A stretch of 58,399 nt of DNA from an uncultured bacterium (GCA_958349055.1 CATWBO010000012.1:1-58399); one strand, 5' to 3'. Positions 8,464-18,038 are shown, counted from the stretch's first letter. Notes: generated by a model not told the origin, from the sequence alone. Made by a program: numbers and translations.

Positions 8464-8519
8464 CGGCAAATACCCTGCCGCCAGCACACTCCCACGTGTA
8501 CAACAACCTGCAAACGAAC

Positions 8520-8559
8520 GGCGAAGGCCGCCTGGAATACGATTCAGGCGGCCTTCGCC
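8520..8559. terminator. bidirectional terminator hairpin
   Basis: Perfect 15-bp inverted repeat (8520-8534 with 8545-8559), 10-nt loop, between the convergent DUF134-NifX gene and ffh. Neither side has a long U-tract, but position and stability fit a shared terminator. Confidence 0.7.
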
Positions 8560-8580
8560 ATACACAACTCAAAAGAGCCA

Positions 8581-10065
8581 TTACTTTTTATTGCGCATCT
8601 GCGCTTCCATCTGACGCAGCAGGTCCATATCGGACTTGGGACCGCCCGTTCCCAAGCCACCCAGGCCGCCCATGCCGCCCAGACCCATGGCATCCAGACC
8701 GGGAATATTGGGCATGCGCATCTTCTTGCCCTTCTTACCCTTTTTGCCCTTCTTGCCACCAGCCTGTGCCTGATTGGCCATCGTGCGCATGCGGCCCATC
8801 ATCTTGTTCATCTCGCCCCACTGCTTCATAAGGCTGTTGACCTCAGTGGGGGTCACACCGGCACCCTTGGCAATGCGGGCACGGCGCTGACCGTTGATGA
8901 TGGAGGGGCGCAGGCGCTCCTCCTTGGTCATCGACATGATGATGGCCTCGTTCTTATCGAAGATGCCCTCGTCCAGATTGCCGCCCATCTGGTTGAGCGC
9001 ACGCTGGCCACCGGGGAGCATGCCCAGGATGCCCTTCATACCGCCCATCTTCTTGACGGCTTTCATCTGGTCGAGCATGTCGTTCATGGTGAAGCCCTCG
9101 CGCAGCATGCGCTCGGCGGCCTCGAGCTGCTCTGCGTCGGCCGCCTCCTGGGCCTTCTCGATAATACCGACAACGTCGCCCATGCCCAGAATGCGCTTGG
9201 CCATACGATCGGGATAGAACGGCTCCAGCGAATCGGGTTTCTCACCCATGCTCACGAACTTGATGGGCTTACCGGTCACCTGGCGCACGGAAAGCGCACC
9301 GCCGCCACGGGCATCGCCGTCGAGCTTGGAGATGATCACGCCGTCAAAGTCGGTTCGCTCGGCAAAGGTCGAGACGACGTTGACGATATCCTGGCCGGTC
9401 ATGGCATCGACGACCATCAGCACCTGATCGGGCTTGACGGCCTTCTTAATGTCCACGGCTTCCTGCATCATCTGTTCGTCGATCTGCAAACGACCGGCGG
9501 TATCGACGATGACCACGTCGCGCAGGTGGTCGACGGCTTCCTGAATGGCGCCCTTGGCGATGTCGACCGGGTGTGCACCGTCGCCGCGGAAGACCGGTAC
9601 GCCGATCTCTCCGCCAAGCGTGGCCAGCTGGTCGGCAGCGGCGGGACGGTAGACGTCGCACGCGGCGAGCAGCGGCGAGCGGCCCTGCTTCTTGAGCAGG
9701 TAGGCAAGCTTTACGGCCGCCGTGGTCTTACCGGAGCCCTGCAGGCCGACGAGCATGATGACGTTGGGGATACGATTGCTAAAGACGAGCTTGCTCTCAG
9801 TGGAGCCGAGCATCTCGGTGAGCTCGTCGAGCACGATCTTGACGACGTTTTGTGCCGGCGACAGCGACTCCATGACCTCGGCGGTCATGCAGCGCTCCTT
9901 GGTCTTGGCGACAAACTCCTTGACGACCTTAAAGTTAACGTCGGCCTCGAGCAGCGCCATGCGGATGTCGCGCATGGCCGAGGTGATATCGGCCTCGGTC
10001 AGCTTGCCCTTGCCGCGCAGACGGTCAAATGTGTCGTTGAGGCGATCGCTCAGGGAATCAAACAC
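8581..10065 (-). CDS. ffh: signal recognition particle GTPase Ffh
   Basis: 494 residues. Binds signal sequences of nascent membrane proteins together with SRP RNA and docks on FtsY. An N-terminal helical bundle is followed by the G domain: P-loop GLQGSGKTT at 107-115, then DTAGRLQIDEQ, and TKLDG-type specificity motif (SKLDGDARGG). The methionine-rich M domain follows, ending in Lys/Gly-rich residues and MEAQMRNKK. GTG 10065 has GGAG 6 nt upstream, which overlaps the end of ftsY, so the two SRP components are coupled. The SRP RNA gene is not in this window. Confidence 0.95.
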   Translation of the reverse strand: MFDSLSDRLNDTFDRLRGKGKLTEADITSAMRDIRMALLEADVNFKVVKEFVAKTKERCMTAEVMESLSPAQNVVKIVLDELTEMLGSTESKLVFSNRIPNVIMLVGLQGSGKTTAAVKLAYLLKKQGRSPLLAACDVYRPAAADQLATLGGEIGVPVFRGDGAHPVDIAKGAIQEAVDHLRDVVIVDTAGRLQIDEQMMQEAVDIKKAVKPDQVLMVVDAMTGQDIVNVVSTFAERTDFDGVIISKLDGDARGGGALSVRQVTGKPIKFVSMGEKPDSLEPFYPDRMAKRILGMGDVVGIIEKAQEAADAEQLEAAERMLREGFTMNDMLDQMKAVKKMGGMKGILGMLPGGQRALNQMGGNLDEGIFDKNEAIIMSMTKEERLRPSIINGQRRARIAKGAGVTPTEVNSLMKQWGEMNKMMGRMRTMANQAQAGGKKGKKGKKGKKMRMPNIPGLDAMGLGGMGGLGGLGTGGPKSDMDLLRQMEAQMRNKK

Positions 10066-10075
10066 TAGTCACTCC

Positions 10076-10993
10076 TTAATTGGACTCGCCCACCAGGGCG
10101 CGGCAGAAATCTTTGGCATTGAACTCCTGCAGGTCATCGACCTGCTCGCCCACGCCCACGCGCAGGATCGGGAGCTTGAGTTTCTCGGCCACGGCCATGG
10201 CGATGCCGCCCTTTGCCGTACCGTCGAGCTTCGTCATGATGATACCGTCCAGACCCAGTGCCTCGTTAAACTCGAGCGCCTGGTTCAGACCGTTCTGGCC
10301 GGTGGCGGCATCGATTACGAGGACGACCGAGACGGGCATGGGGCCGGCGGCCATATTGGCGGCGCGCTTACGCGTCACGTTGACCACCTTGGCAAGCTCG
10401 CGCATGAGCTCGGGGCTCGTGTGCAGACGGCCGGCGGTATCGATAAGCACCAGGTCGCTGCCGCGCTTATCGGCCTCGTCGAGCACGTCGTAGCAAACAC
10501 TTGCCGGGTCGGAGCCGCGATCGCGCTTGATGACGGGAACGCCGGCGCGCTGGCCCCACACATCGAGCTGCTCGATGGCAGCGGCGCGGAACGTATCGGC
10601 AGAGCCGATCACGACGTTCTTGCCGCGGGCGGCCATGGCGCTCGCGATCTTGCCGACCGTCGTGGTCTTGCCGGCACCGTTAATGCCTACAAACAGCACA
10701 CAGCTCGGCGTGTCGGAGAACGGGTCGCGCTCGATAGGCACAAAGTGCTGCTCGAGCTGCTCGGCCAGGGCGCGACGGAGCTGCGGGGCGGTCTTGAGGT
10801 TCTTCTTGGCGGCCGTCTCGCGCAGGTCATCGGAGACCTGAATGGCGACCTCGGCACCCATGTCACCCATAACGAGGGTATCCTCAAGGTCCTCCCAAAA
10901 GTCCTCGTCGACCTCGCCGCCAAAGTAGAAGACCTCGTTGAGGGCCTCGCGGCTGCGCTCAAGTCCGCGAGAGAGAGCGTCAAAGAATCCCAT
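10076..10993 (-). CDS. ftsY: signal recognition particle receptor FtsY
   Basis: 305 residues, lacking the long acidic A domain of enterobacterial FtsY, as in many Gram-positive forms. NG domain: helical N part, P-loop VGINGAGKTTTVGK around 102-114, DTAGRLHTSPELM, and TKLDGTAKGG near the C-terminus. It receives SRP-ribosome complexes at the membrane. Its ATG overlaps the smc stop (TAATG), so it is translationally coupled to smc, and ffh follows 10 nt after its stop. Confidence 0.94.
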   Translation of the reverse strand: MGFFDALSRGLERSREALNEVFYFGGEVDEDFWEDLEDTLVMGDMGAEVAIQVSDDLRETAAKKNLKTAPQLRRALAEQLEQHFVPIERDPFSDTPSCVLFVGINGAGKTTTVGKIASAMAARGKNVVIGSADTFRAAAIEQLDVWGQRAGVPVIKRDRGSDPASVCYDVLDEADKRGSDLVLIDTAGRLHTSPELMRELAKVVNVTRKRAANMAAGPMPVSVVLVIDAATGQNGLNQALEFNEALGLDGIIMTKLDGTAKGGIAMAVAEKLKLPILRVGVGEQVDDLQEFNAKDFCRALVGESN

Positions 10994-13900
10994 TATGCAT
11001 TCACGACCTTTCCGGTTTCGCGATCGAGTTTTTGCGAGACGACGCGGCTGACGCCGTCAGCTTGCATCGAGACGCCATAGAGAACGTCAGCGTCCTCCAT
11101 AGTACGGCGCTGATGCGAAATGACCAAAAGCTGCGTATCGGAACGCAGCACATCGAGGGCGCCGATGAGCTTGGACAGGTTGGCGTCGTCGAGCGCCGCC
11201 TCGACCTCGTCCAGCACATAGAACGGCACCGTGCGCGTGCGGTACACGGCAAAGAGCAGGGCGAGCGCCGTCAGACTCTTCTCGCCGCCCGACATGAGCA
11301 TCATCTTGGTGATGCGCTTGCCGCGCGGCTGCGCCACGACCTCGATGCCTGTCTCGGCCGGATGCTCGGGGTCGGTCATCTCCAGATGCGCCTGACCACC
11401 CGGGAAGAGCATAGCGAAAATCTCGCGGAAGTTCGCATCGACCTTCTCAAACGTCACCAGGAAGGCCTTGCGCATCTTGCGATCAATGGCCACCGTGATC
11501 TTGGTGAGCGCCTTGCGCGCACTCTCCAGATCGGCCAGCTGCTCCTCGATGTAGTCGGCGCGGCGCTTGAGCTGCTCGTACTCCTCCATGGCAACTTGGT
11601 TAACGGGACCAAGGTTGTTGATCTGGCGCACAAGCTGGTTGAGCTCGCGCTCGGCGGCATCGCGGTCGGTGGGCGCAGGAAGCATGAGCGCTTCCTCGAG
11701 CACCGTGGTGCCATCGGCGGTAATGGCCTTGATGGCCGCCTCTACCTGCACCTCGAGCTTGCCACGCGCGACCTTAAACTCGTTTTGCGTGGCGGTGGCG
11801 GTATCGACCCGCTCCTTAGCGCGGGCAACCTCTGCCTTGGCATCCTCGATGGTCTTCTTAAGCGAAGCGGAGTCCGCCTCCTCCAGAGAGGCCTGGTCAC
11901 GCAGACGTGCGGCCCAATCTGACGCGCGCTCCAGCAGGGCCGAATAGCGCTCGTGCATGGGATCGACGCGCAGGCGCAGCAGCTCGAGTGAGCGCGAGGC
12001 CTGGCGTGTTCCGCGGATACGGCGGTCGATGCCCTCCAGGCGATGCTCCAGATCGGGCACGCGGCCCTTCAGAGAACGAAGGCGCTCGCTCGTCTGGGCC
12101 AGGCGGACCTTGGCATCGGCGAGCTTGCCGGCAGCCTCGGAATCGTCACGGCGAACGCGGTCGAGTTCGTCGTTGGCCTCGGCAATCTGAAGGCCCAGGT
12201 CACTTGCCTGCGCTCGCGCCTCGTCACGCGAACGGGTGAGCTCGTCCACGCGCGGGCGCGCAGCGCGAACGGCCTCGGCAGCCTGCTCGCGGCGCTTGGA
12301 AATACGCACGCGCTCGACCTCGGCATTGTTGGCGCTTTGCTCCAGACGGCCGATCTCGGACAACAGGGAGCGGCGCTCGCCCTCAAGACGGGCGATCTCG
12401 CCGGCGGCATCGCCCTCGGCGGCACGCGCCTCCTCAACGGCCGCATTGGCCTCAACGACCTGATCCGACACATGCTCAAACACAGCAGCCAAATCGGGCT
12501 CCAGGCCCTCCAGCTCGCGAATGCGACGCTTGCGCTCCAAAGCGCCCGAAGCTTCGCCGGCGTCGAGCCCCACACGCACCAGGCCGCCGCAGGCGACGCG
12601 GGCGCCATCGGGGGTCACGTAAGTCACGCCGTCAACGACCGGCGCCGACAGCGCGGCAGCAAGATCGTCCACGACGTAATAACCGCCGAGCAGCGCCTCG
12701 ACGACGGGACCATAGCCTGCGCGCACGGACAGACGATCAACCAGACGGGTACCGGAGGCGCCCTCAGCGGGGGTAAAGCCGCTCACGCCGCGCGCCATCA
12801 GCAGTGCCTCGCCCGAAGCCTTCTTTTGGTCCAAAGCCGCACGACCGGCGCGCTCAAGCGTAGCGGCATCATCAAACAAAAGAGCATCGATATCGCCGGC
12901 AAGTAGTTGCTCAACCAGGCCCTCAAGCTCACGAGGGGCGTCGAGCACGTCGCCCAGACGGCCTGAGACATCATCGCCCAGTGCGCCCATCAGACGGCTC
13001 ACCAGCGGCGAGCTGTCTGCCATGCGGGCATCAAGCTTCTTTTGGCTGGCAAGCTCCGAGCGCACCTCGGACAGCTTGTTGCGCGCCTCACTCTCACGAT
13101 TACGCAAGTCCTTCAGGGCTGCACGGGCGACCTCGGTGGCCTCACGCGCATCGGCCTGGGCCTGGCGCGCTTCCTCAAGAGCACCCTCAAGCTCCTCGGC
13201 GCGGTCGCGACGGCTCTCGAGCGAGGCCGTGACTTCCTCAAGCTGCTCGTCGATCTGCTCCAGGCGCGAGGCGTACATGTTGTCCTCGACCTCGGCGTTG
13301 CTCAGCGAGTCCTTCACCTTGGCGAGTTCGAGCGCCGCGTTATCGGCCACACGCTGCACATCGCGTTGCCCACGCGTAAGCTGCGAAATCTGATTGTCGA
13401 GCGCCACGCGCCGCTCGTGGAGCTCAGCGGCGGCAGGTCCGGCGGCGTCAACGTCCTCCTGGGCCTGCATGTGCGCGCCGGTCACTTCCTCAAGCTGTGC
13501 ACGCGCGTCCTCGAGCTCCTCTACCACGCGACGACGCTGATGCTCGGAGCTCGAGATCTGGCCGCGCATGTCGGACAGGCGCGACACCATATTGTGGCCC
13601 TTTTCCTCGAGCAGGCGCATATCGGAGTTAATGCGACCGACCACGTCTTGCATATGGCGGCGCTGCTCGCCCAGGTCGCCCACAAACAGGCCCTTTTCCT
13701 CAAGCATAACCTGGAGCTTCTCGAGCTCGCGCTCCTTTTCGCCCAGGCGGTACTGCGCAAGCTCCAGCTCGGCGGCGCCTTCCTTGGAGCGGCTCTCCAG
13801 GTCGTTCCACTGCGACTGCAGCGAACGCAGCTCGTCGACGGCTAGCATCTGCGTAAGCTCGTTCGCGCGCGAGGACAGCTCTTTGTACTTGCGCGCGCGA

Positions 13901-14529
13901 TCGACCTGACGCTCCAGCGGCCGCAGCTGACGGGCGATCTCCTTATTGATGTCGCGGGCACGCGTCAGGTGCTCGTCCATCGATTTAATCTTTTTGAGCG
14001 CACGCTCCTTGCGGCGTTTGTGCTTGGAGATGCCGGCGGCCTCCTCGATGAGGGCTCGGCGCTCCTCGGGGCGGCTCTGCAAAATGGCATCGAGCTTGCC
14101 CTGGCTGATGATGGAATGCGTATCCTTGCCCAGGCCCGAATCGTGCAGGATGTCCTGAATGTCCATCAGGCGGCACGGACTCGAGTTGATGAGGTACTCG
14201 CTTTCGCCCGAGCGATACATGCGACGGGTGATGGCGACCTCGTCAAAATCGACGGGCAGCATATGGTCCGAGTTATCGAGCACCAGCGTGACCTCGGCGA
14301 CACCCACCGGCTTGCGCGCTGACGAGCCCGAGAAGATGACGTCCTCCATGGCCTGGCCGCGCAGCTGCTTGGCGCTCTGCTCGCCCAGGACCCACAGAAT
14401 CGAGTCAGAGATGTTCGATTTTCCCGAGCCGTTGGGACCGACGATGACGGTCAGGCCCGGCTCAAATGACATATGGGCGCGGTCGGCAAACGACTTGAAC
14501 CCTTTGAGCGTGAGGGACTTGAGATACAC
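10993..14529 (-). CDS. smc: chromosome segregation ATPase SMC
   Basis: 1178 residues, normal SMC length. Walker A GPNGSGKSN at 31-39, then two long coiled-coil arms rich in Glu/Arg/Ala around a hinge (about 500-660, containing LVEQLLAGDIDALLFDD and VVEALLGGYYVVDDL), then the ABC signature LMSGGEKSLTALALLF and Walker B FYVLDEVEAALDD in the C-terminal head. With ScpA and ScpB (not in the window) it forms the condensin-like complex that organises and segregates the nucleoid. GTG 14529 follows GAGG. It sits 10 nt after rnc, the classic rnc-smc-ftsY order. Confidence 0.96.
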   Translation of the reverse strand: MYLKSLTLKGFKSFADRAHMSFEPGLTVIVGPNGSGKSNISDSILWVLGEQSAKQLRGQAMEDVIFSGSSARKPVGVAEVTLVLDNSDHMLPVDFDEVAITRRMYRSGESEYLINSSPCRLMDIQDILHDSGLGKDTHSIISQGKLDAILQSRPEERRALIEEAAGISKHKRRKERALKKIKSMDEHLTRARDINKEIARQLRPLERQVDRARKYKELSSRANELTQMLAVDELRSLQSQWNDLESRSKEGAAELELAQYRLGEKERELEKLQVMLEEKGLFVGDLGEQRRHMQDVVGRINSDMRLLEEKGHNMVSRLSDMRGQISSSEHQRRRVVEELEDARAQLEEVTGAHMQAQEDVDAAGPAAAELHERRVALDNQISQLTRGQRDVQRVADNAALELAKVKDSLSNAEVEDNMYASRLEQIDEQLEEVTASLESRRDRAEELEGALEEARQAQADAREATEVARAALKDLRNRESEARNKLSEVRSELASQKKLDARMADSSPLVSRLMGALGDDVSGRLGDVLDAPRELEGLVEQLLAGDIDALLFDDAATLERAGRAALDQKKASGEALLMARGVSGFTPAEGASGTRLVDRLSVRAGYGPVVEALLGGYYVVDDLAAALSAPVVDGVTYVTPDGARVACGGLVRVGLDAGEASGALERKRRIRELEGLEPDLAAVFEHVSDQVVEANAAVEEARAAEGDAAGEIARLEGERRSLLSEIGRLEQSANNAEVERVRISKRREQAAEAVRAARPRVDELTRSRDEARAQASDLGLQIAEANDELDRVRRDDSEAAGKLADAKVRLAQTSERLRSLKGRVPDLEHRLEGIDRRIRGTRQASRSLELLRLRVDPMHERYSALLERASDWAARLRDQASLEEADSASLKKTIEDAKAEVARAKERVDTATATQNEFKVARGKLEVQVEAAIKAITADGTTVLEEALMLPAPTDRDAAERELNQLVRQINNLGPVNQVAMEEYEQLKRRADYIEEQLADLESARKALTKITVAIDRKMRKAFLVTFEKVDANFREIFAMLFPGGQAHLEMTDPEHPAETGIEVVAQPRGKRITKMMLMSGGEKSLTALALLFAVYRTRTVPFYVLDEVEAALDDANLSKLIGALDVLRSDTQLLVISHQRRTMEDADVLYGVSMQADGVSRVVSQKLDRETGKVVNA

Positions 14530-14539
14530 GGTTCCTCGC

Positions 14540-15265
14540 TTAAACAGGCTTCTTGTTGAGAATCACGCCGTTGGTGGTGTAGCCCATGCGGTCGAGTGCC
14601 TCGAGCGCAGCGGCTCCCTCGGCCTCCTTCTTGGAGGAACCGGTGCCGCGGCCCTGGCGAATACCGTCGATGAGCACCACAGCGGTAAAGGTGGGCGCAT
14701 GCGCGGGGCCCTCGGAGCCGACCAGCTTATACGCGGGAGGCTCGTGGCCGTCTGCCTGCACGCACTCCTGCAAGAACGACTTGGGGTTCGCGGGGTGCTC
14801 GGCACGCTCGGAGGCCAGGTGCGGCTTGAGCGTACGATGAATAAAGTCCGCCGCAACATCCCAGCCGGCATCCAGGTACAGCGCGCCCACGAGCGACTCG
14901 TAGACGTTCTCGAGCGCCGAGTGCAGGCCGCGCGCACCGGTACCGGTCTCGGAGGCACCAAAGATAATGATGTCGTCGATGCCCAGCTCATGCGACACCT
15001 CGGACAGCGTAGCGCCCGAGACAAGCGACACCTTCAGGCGCGTGAGCTTGCCCTCGTCAAACTCCGGATAGGACTCAAAGAGCGAACGGGCGACGACGGC
15101 GCCCAAAATGGAATCACCCAAGAACTCAAGGCGCTCGTAGCTTGCCGAGACTGGCTGGCCTTCGACGGCCGAAGGATGCGTAAGGGCCGCGCGCAGCAGC
15201 ACCTTGTCATTGAACTCGTGGCCCAGAATCTCCTGGGCGCGCGTAAGTCGTTCGGATAAAGCCAA
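14540..15265 (-). CDS. rnc: ribonuclease III
   Basis: 241 residues. Cleaves double-stranded RNA, maturing rRNA precursors. The signature ERLEFLGDS is at 44-52, followed by the catalytic-domain segment ENVYESLVGALYLDAGW; the C-terminal third is a double-stranded RNA binding domain ending KKEAEGAAALEALDRMG. The start is TTG at 15265 with GGGAGG 8 nt upstream, inside the last codons of acpP, so expression is coupled to acyl carrier protein. Confidence 0.93.
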   Translation of the reverse strand: MALSERLTRAQEILGHEFNDKVLLRAALTHPSAVEGQPVSASYERLEFLGDSILGAVVARSLFESYPEFDEGKLTRLKVSLVSGATLSEVSHELGIDDIIIFGASETGTGARGLHSALENVYESLVGALYLDAGWDVAADFIHRTLKPHLASERAEHPANPKSFLQECVQADGHEPPAYKLVGSEGPAHAPTFTAVVLIDGIRQGRGTGSSKKEAEGAAALEALDRMGYTTNGVILNKKPV

Positions 15266-15268
15266 GAC

Positions 15269-15511
15269 CTAAGCCTCCCTGGCGTTTTCGATCGCGTCGA
15301 CAGCGTCGGCGACAGAGTTGAGCGAGAGCAGGGTCTCGTCATCGATCTCGAGGTTGAACTCGTCCTCGATAGCCGTAACCAGCTGCAGGCGCTCGAGCGA
15401 ATTGGCATCGAGATCGTCAAACGTGGTCTCATCGCTAATCTCAGCAACATCGACGCCCAGAACGTCAGCAGCGACCTCGGCGATCTTGTCGAAGATTTCG
15501 GAGCGGTCCAT
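15269..15511 (-). CDS. acpP: acyl carrier protein
   Basis: 80 residues, acidic. Carries fatty-acyl intermediates on a phosphopantetheine arm attached to a serine. The attachment site is DANSLERLQL with Ser38; the textbook motif is DSL, and here the aspartate is Asn (see findings). ATG 15511 follows AGAGGA by 6 nt; the longer frame upstream is not protein-like. It sits between plsX and rnc, in the lipid-synthesis part of the block. Confidence 0.92.
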   Translation of the reverse strand: MDRSEIFDKIAEVAADVLGVDVAEISDETTFDDLDANSLERLQLVTAIEDEFNLEIDDETLLSLNSVADAVDAIENAREA

Positions 15512-15635
15512 AGCGCTTCCTCTCATAGTGCATGAATACCAAAAGATTGGCGCCGCGCGGGCGGCACCAAGACACGGTTTTGATTCTACCCCACGACGCA
15601 GGCCGCGAAGCGCATAACAGCGCTCTAACTCGCTC

Positions 15636-16655
15636 TTACAAAACGATACCGTCCATGGAGTTGGCGACGTTCTCGACCAGCCCGGCGCGCACGGCTTCAG
15701 CCGCCGCGAGCGTACCGTTTTTGACGGCCTCGACCGAGGTGGCGCCATGGCCGATCAGGACAACGCCGCGCAAGCCCAAAAGAATCGCGCCGCCCTTGGC
15801 GTCACCAGACAGCTTGGCCTTTATCTCGCGCATCTGCTTTTTAATGAGTAGCGCGGCGATCTTGGTGCCGAGCGAGGTCATAAAGGCACCCTTGAGTTCC
15901 TGCAGCAAAAACTTGGCAGCGCCCTCAGTGGCCTTGAGAGCGATATTACCCGACATACCGTCGGCAACAACGACATCGAAATTGCCCGAGGTGAGGTCGG
16001 TGCCTTCGCAGTTACCCACAAAGCCCGGAACCGCGGCCTTCATAGCAGGGAAACAGGCCTTGGTAAAGTTGGAACCCTTCTCGTCCTCGGTGCCATTGGC
16101 GAGCAGGCCCACGCGGGGGTGCTCGATGCCCAGGACAACGCGGGCATAGGCGCTACCCATCTGGGCAAAACGTACCATGTCATCGACCTCGACATCGGGG
16201 TTGGCGCCCATATCGCACAGCACCGTCAGACCGCCGGCGCGATTGGGTAGCGCATTGGTCAGACAGGGACGTACCGGCTGCTTCTTGCCTTCGGCCTGAT
16301 ACCTAAACGGCGTCACATAGGCGGTGGCGGCAGCAGTCATGGCACCGGTCGAGCCGGCGGAGAAGAACGCGTCCGCATTTCCCTTCTTGATGGCGCGGCA
16401 CGACAGCACGATCGACGACTTGCGCTTGGTCATCACGGCGCGAATGGGATCGTCATCCATGGCGATAACGTCGGGTGCCTCAAGGGCCTCAACACGTGCA
16501 TGGGAAGCAGCAAAGGGATTGACGATTTCAGCGGGGCCAGCTGCCAAGACCTCGATATCGGGATCGGCGGCAAGTGCGGCCTCGATACCATCGAGAACAA
16601 CCTGAGGTTTCTCGTCTCCGCCCACAACGTCTACACAAACGCGAACGTTACTCAT
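15636..16655 (-). CDS. plsX: phosphate acyltransferase PlsX
   Basis: 339 residues. Makes acyl-phosphate from acyl-ACP, the first committed donor for PlsY in phosphatidic acid synthesis. Family features include an N-terminal VDVVGGDEKPQVVLDGI (VVGGDE in place of the commoner AMGGD), FFSAGSTGAMTAAATAYV, VLCDMGANPDVEVDD and VVADGMSGNIALKATEG. ATG 16655 is preferred because AAGGAG lies 7 nt upstream; an ATG two codons earlier is too close. A 124-bp gap separates it from acpP. Confidence 0.94.
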   Translation of the reverse strand: MSNVRVCVDVVGGDEKPQVVLDGIEAALAADPDIEVLAAGPAEIVNPFAASHARVEALEAPDVIAMDDDPIRAVMTKRKSSIVLSCRAIKKGNADAFFSAGSTGAMTAAATAYVTPFRYQAEGKKQPVRPCLTNALPNRAGGLTVLCDMGANPDVEVDDMVRFAQMGSAYARVVLGIEHPRVGLLANGTEDEKGSNFTKACFPAMKAAVPGFVGNCEGTDLTSGNFDVVVADGMSGNIALKATEGAAKFLLQELKGAFMTSLGTKIAALLIKKQMREIKAKLSGDAKGGAILLGLRGVVLIGHGATSVEAVKNGTLAAAEAVRAGLVENVANSMDGIVL

Positions 16656-16675
16656 ATACATGCTCCTTATACAAA

Positions 16676-16702
16676 AATGGCCGACTCATTGAGCCGGCCA
16701 TT
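16676..16702 (-). terminator. intercistronic terminator between rpmF and plsX
   Basis: 12-bp arms (16676-16687 and 16691-16702). The one plus-strand mismatch is a G-U pair in minus-strand RNA, and TTTTTG follows. It lies 20 bp before the plsX start, so it probably lowers readthrough from the ribosomal gene into plsX. A second short hairpin (GTTCC-AAAT-GGAAC) lies just upstream at 16706-16720. Confidence 0.7.
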
Positions 16703-16742
16703 GTGGTTCCATTTGGAACGGCATCGCATCCAGAGTATACCG

Positions 16743-16922
16743 TTACTCGGTAACGATAACCTCGCGGTCCTTGTAGAAACCGCAGCTGGGGCACACGTGG
16801 TGCGGAAGCTTGACAGCGCCGCAACGGGGGCACGTGGACTGAGCCGCAGCCGAAATCTTCATGTTGGCGGAACGACGGGTGTGAGTGCGGATACGACCCT
16901 GCTTTTGTTTAGGTACGGGCAT
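16743..16922 (-). CDS. rpmF: 50S ribosomal protein L32
   Basis: 59 residues, MPVPKQKQGRIRTHTRRS at the N-terminus, then a zinc ribbon CPRC (32-35 region) and CPSC near the C-terminus, ending REVIVTE. The C+ zinc-binding form is complete. GGAAGG lies 5 nt before ATG 16922. The rpmF-plsX neighbourhood, with DUF177 upstream, is conserved across bacteria and couples ribosome and membrane synthesis. Confidence 0.96.
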   Translation of the reverse strand: MPVPKQKQGRIRTHTRRSANMKISAAAQSTCPRCGAVKLPHHVCPSCGFYKDREVIVTE

Positions 16923-16986
16923 AGTGACCTTCCTTATGAACTATCCAGTGTGGCGATTACGCGCAAGTAGCGATACTACCACAGTT

Positions 16987-17541
16987 TTACTCATCGAGCT
17001 TGAGATTCTTCAATGCTGCAAATGGATTTTCCGTGGCAGCGGCCCATTCTGCCTCTGCCTGGGCGGCGCAATCGCATTGCTCGACGTTGAGATTACAACC
17101 GCAAGTGGGGCACAGACCGCGGCAATCGGGCTTGCACAGAACGACAAACGGCGTGTCCATGACGACCGCGTCGTTGATGGGCTCACCCAGATCCACGATG
17201 CGGTCCTCACCCAAAAGCTCGTAGCCGTCCTCGTAGGCCTCGGGATCCTCGGGCTCCTCGAAGAGGTAGAACTCCTCGATCTCGCCGGCGATATCAAACG
17301 AGGCGGGCTCCAAGCAACGATCGCACTCGCCGGTGGCGTGCGCGCGGACCATGCCCGTGAGCAAGACACCGGTACCGGCATTGGTAAAGACCACATCGTA
17401 GTCAATGCCGTCCTGTAGCTGGTACTCCTTCTCGCCCACCGTGTAGGTGGCGACATCGACCTTACCGGTCAGCGGATACGAATCTCCGGGAAACTCGAGC
17501 TGCTCGGAAAGATCGACGGTAACGCTCGGGAAATCAGCCAT
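16987..17541 (-). CDS. DUF177 (YceD) family protein
   Basis: 184 residues. The family, usually just upstream of rpmF, is linked to 23S rRNA accumulation and lipid-ribosome coupling in other species. Four cysteine pairs or clusters are visible (ECDRC, CKPDCRGLCPTCGC and VEQC), suggesting a zinc site, and the C-terminus ends NPFAALKNLKLDE, the family hallmark. ATG 17541 overlaps the stop of the upstream coiled-coil gene by one base (TAATG), so they are coupled. Confidence 0.88.
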   Translation of the reverse strand: MADFPSVTVDLSEQLEFPGDSYPLTGKVDVATYTVGEKEYQLQDGIDYDVVFTNAGTGVLLTGMVRAHATGECDRCLEPASFDIAGEIEEFYLFEEPEDPEAYEDGYELLGEDRIVDLGEPINDAVVMDTPFVVLCKPDCRGLCPTCGCNLNVEQCDCAAQAEAEWAAATENPFAALKNLKLDE

Positions 17542-18038
17542 TACCACTGACCATTCTGTTGGGCGGCACCCTCGTTGAGCTGCTGACGGCAACGGGTAAC
17601 GGTGCCGGTCAGGCTCTTGAGGTTCTCCTCCAGGTGCGTAAAGACCTGCTCTGCGTAGTCCTCGGCAGCATAACGCGTCTCGCGCTCGTACTGCTGGGCA
17701 CGATCGCGGATGTCGTCGGCCTGCTGCTGTGCTAAGCGGACGATCTCCTGCTCACCGGCAATGGTGAGGGCCTGCTGCTGAGCGTCGGCGATGATGGAAT
17801 CGGCCTGAGCGGCGGCGGAAGCCATAAGCTCCTCGCGCTCCTTAAGGATACGGCGGGACTTCTGCCACTCCTCGGGATAGCTCATGCGGATCTCGTCGAG
17901 GATGTTGAAGAACACGTCGGCGTCGATGACCTTGAACTGAGCGTTCTTGCCGAAAGGCGGCTTGGCTTCCTCGATCAGCCCTTCGAGCTCATCGACCAAG
18001 CTGACGATCCTATCGCCAGGAAAATTCTCGCCCGGCAT
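17541..18038 (-). CDS. DivIVA/ATP-synthase-b-like coiled-coil protein
   Basis: 165 residues. After a short N-terminal domain (IVSLVDELEGLIEEAKPPFG, then VIDADVFFNILDEIRMSYPEEW) the protein is one long Ala/Gln/Glu/Arg heptad-like helix (about 65-150). No membrane segment is visible. Proteins like this are annotated DivIVA-like or ATP synthase F0 subunit B-like in Coriobacteriia; a scaffolding role is a guess. ATG 18038 has AGGAG 5 nt upstream. It heads the DUF177-rpmF-plsX block. Confidence 0.7.
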   Translation of the reverse strand: MPGENFPGDRIVSLVDELEGLIEEAKPPFGKNAQFKVIDADVFFNILDEIRMSYPEEWQKSRRILKEREELMASAAAQADSIIADAQQQALTIAGEQEIVRLAQQQADDIRDRAQQYERETRYAAEDYAEQVFTHLEENLKSLTGTVTRCRQQLNEGAAQQNGQW

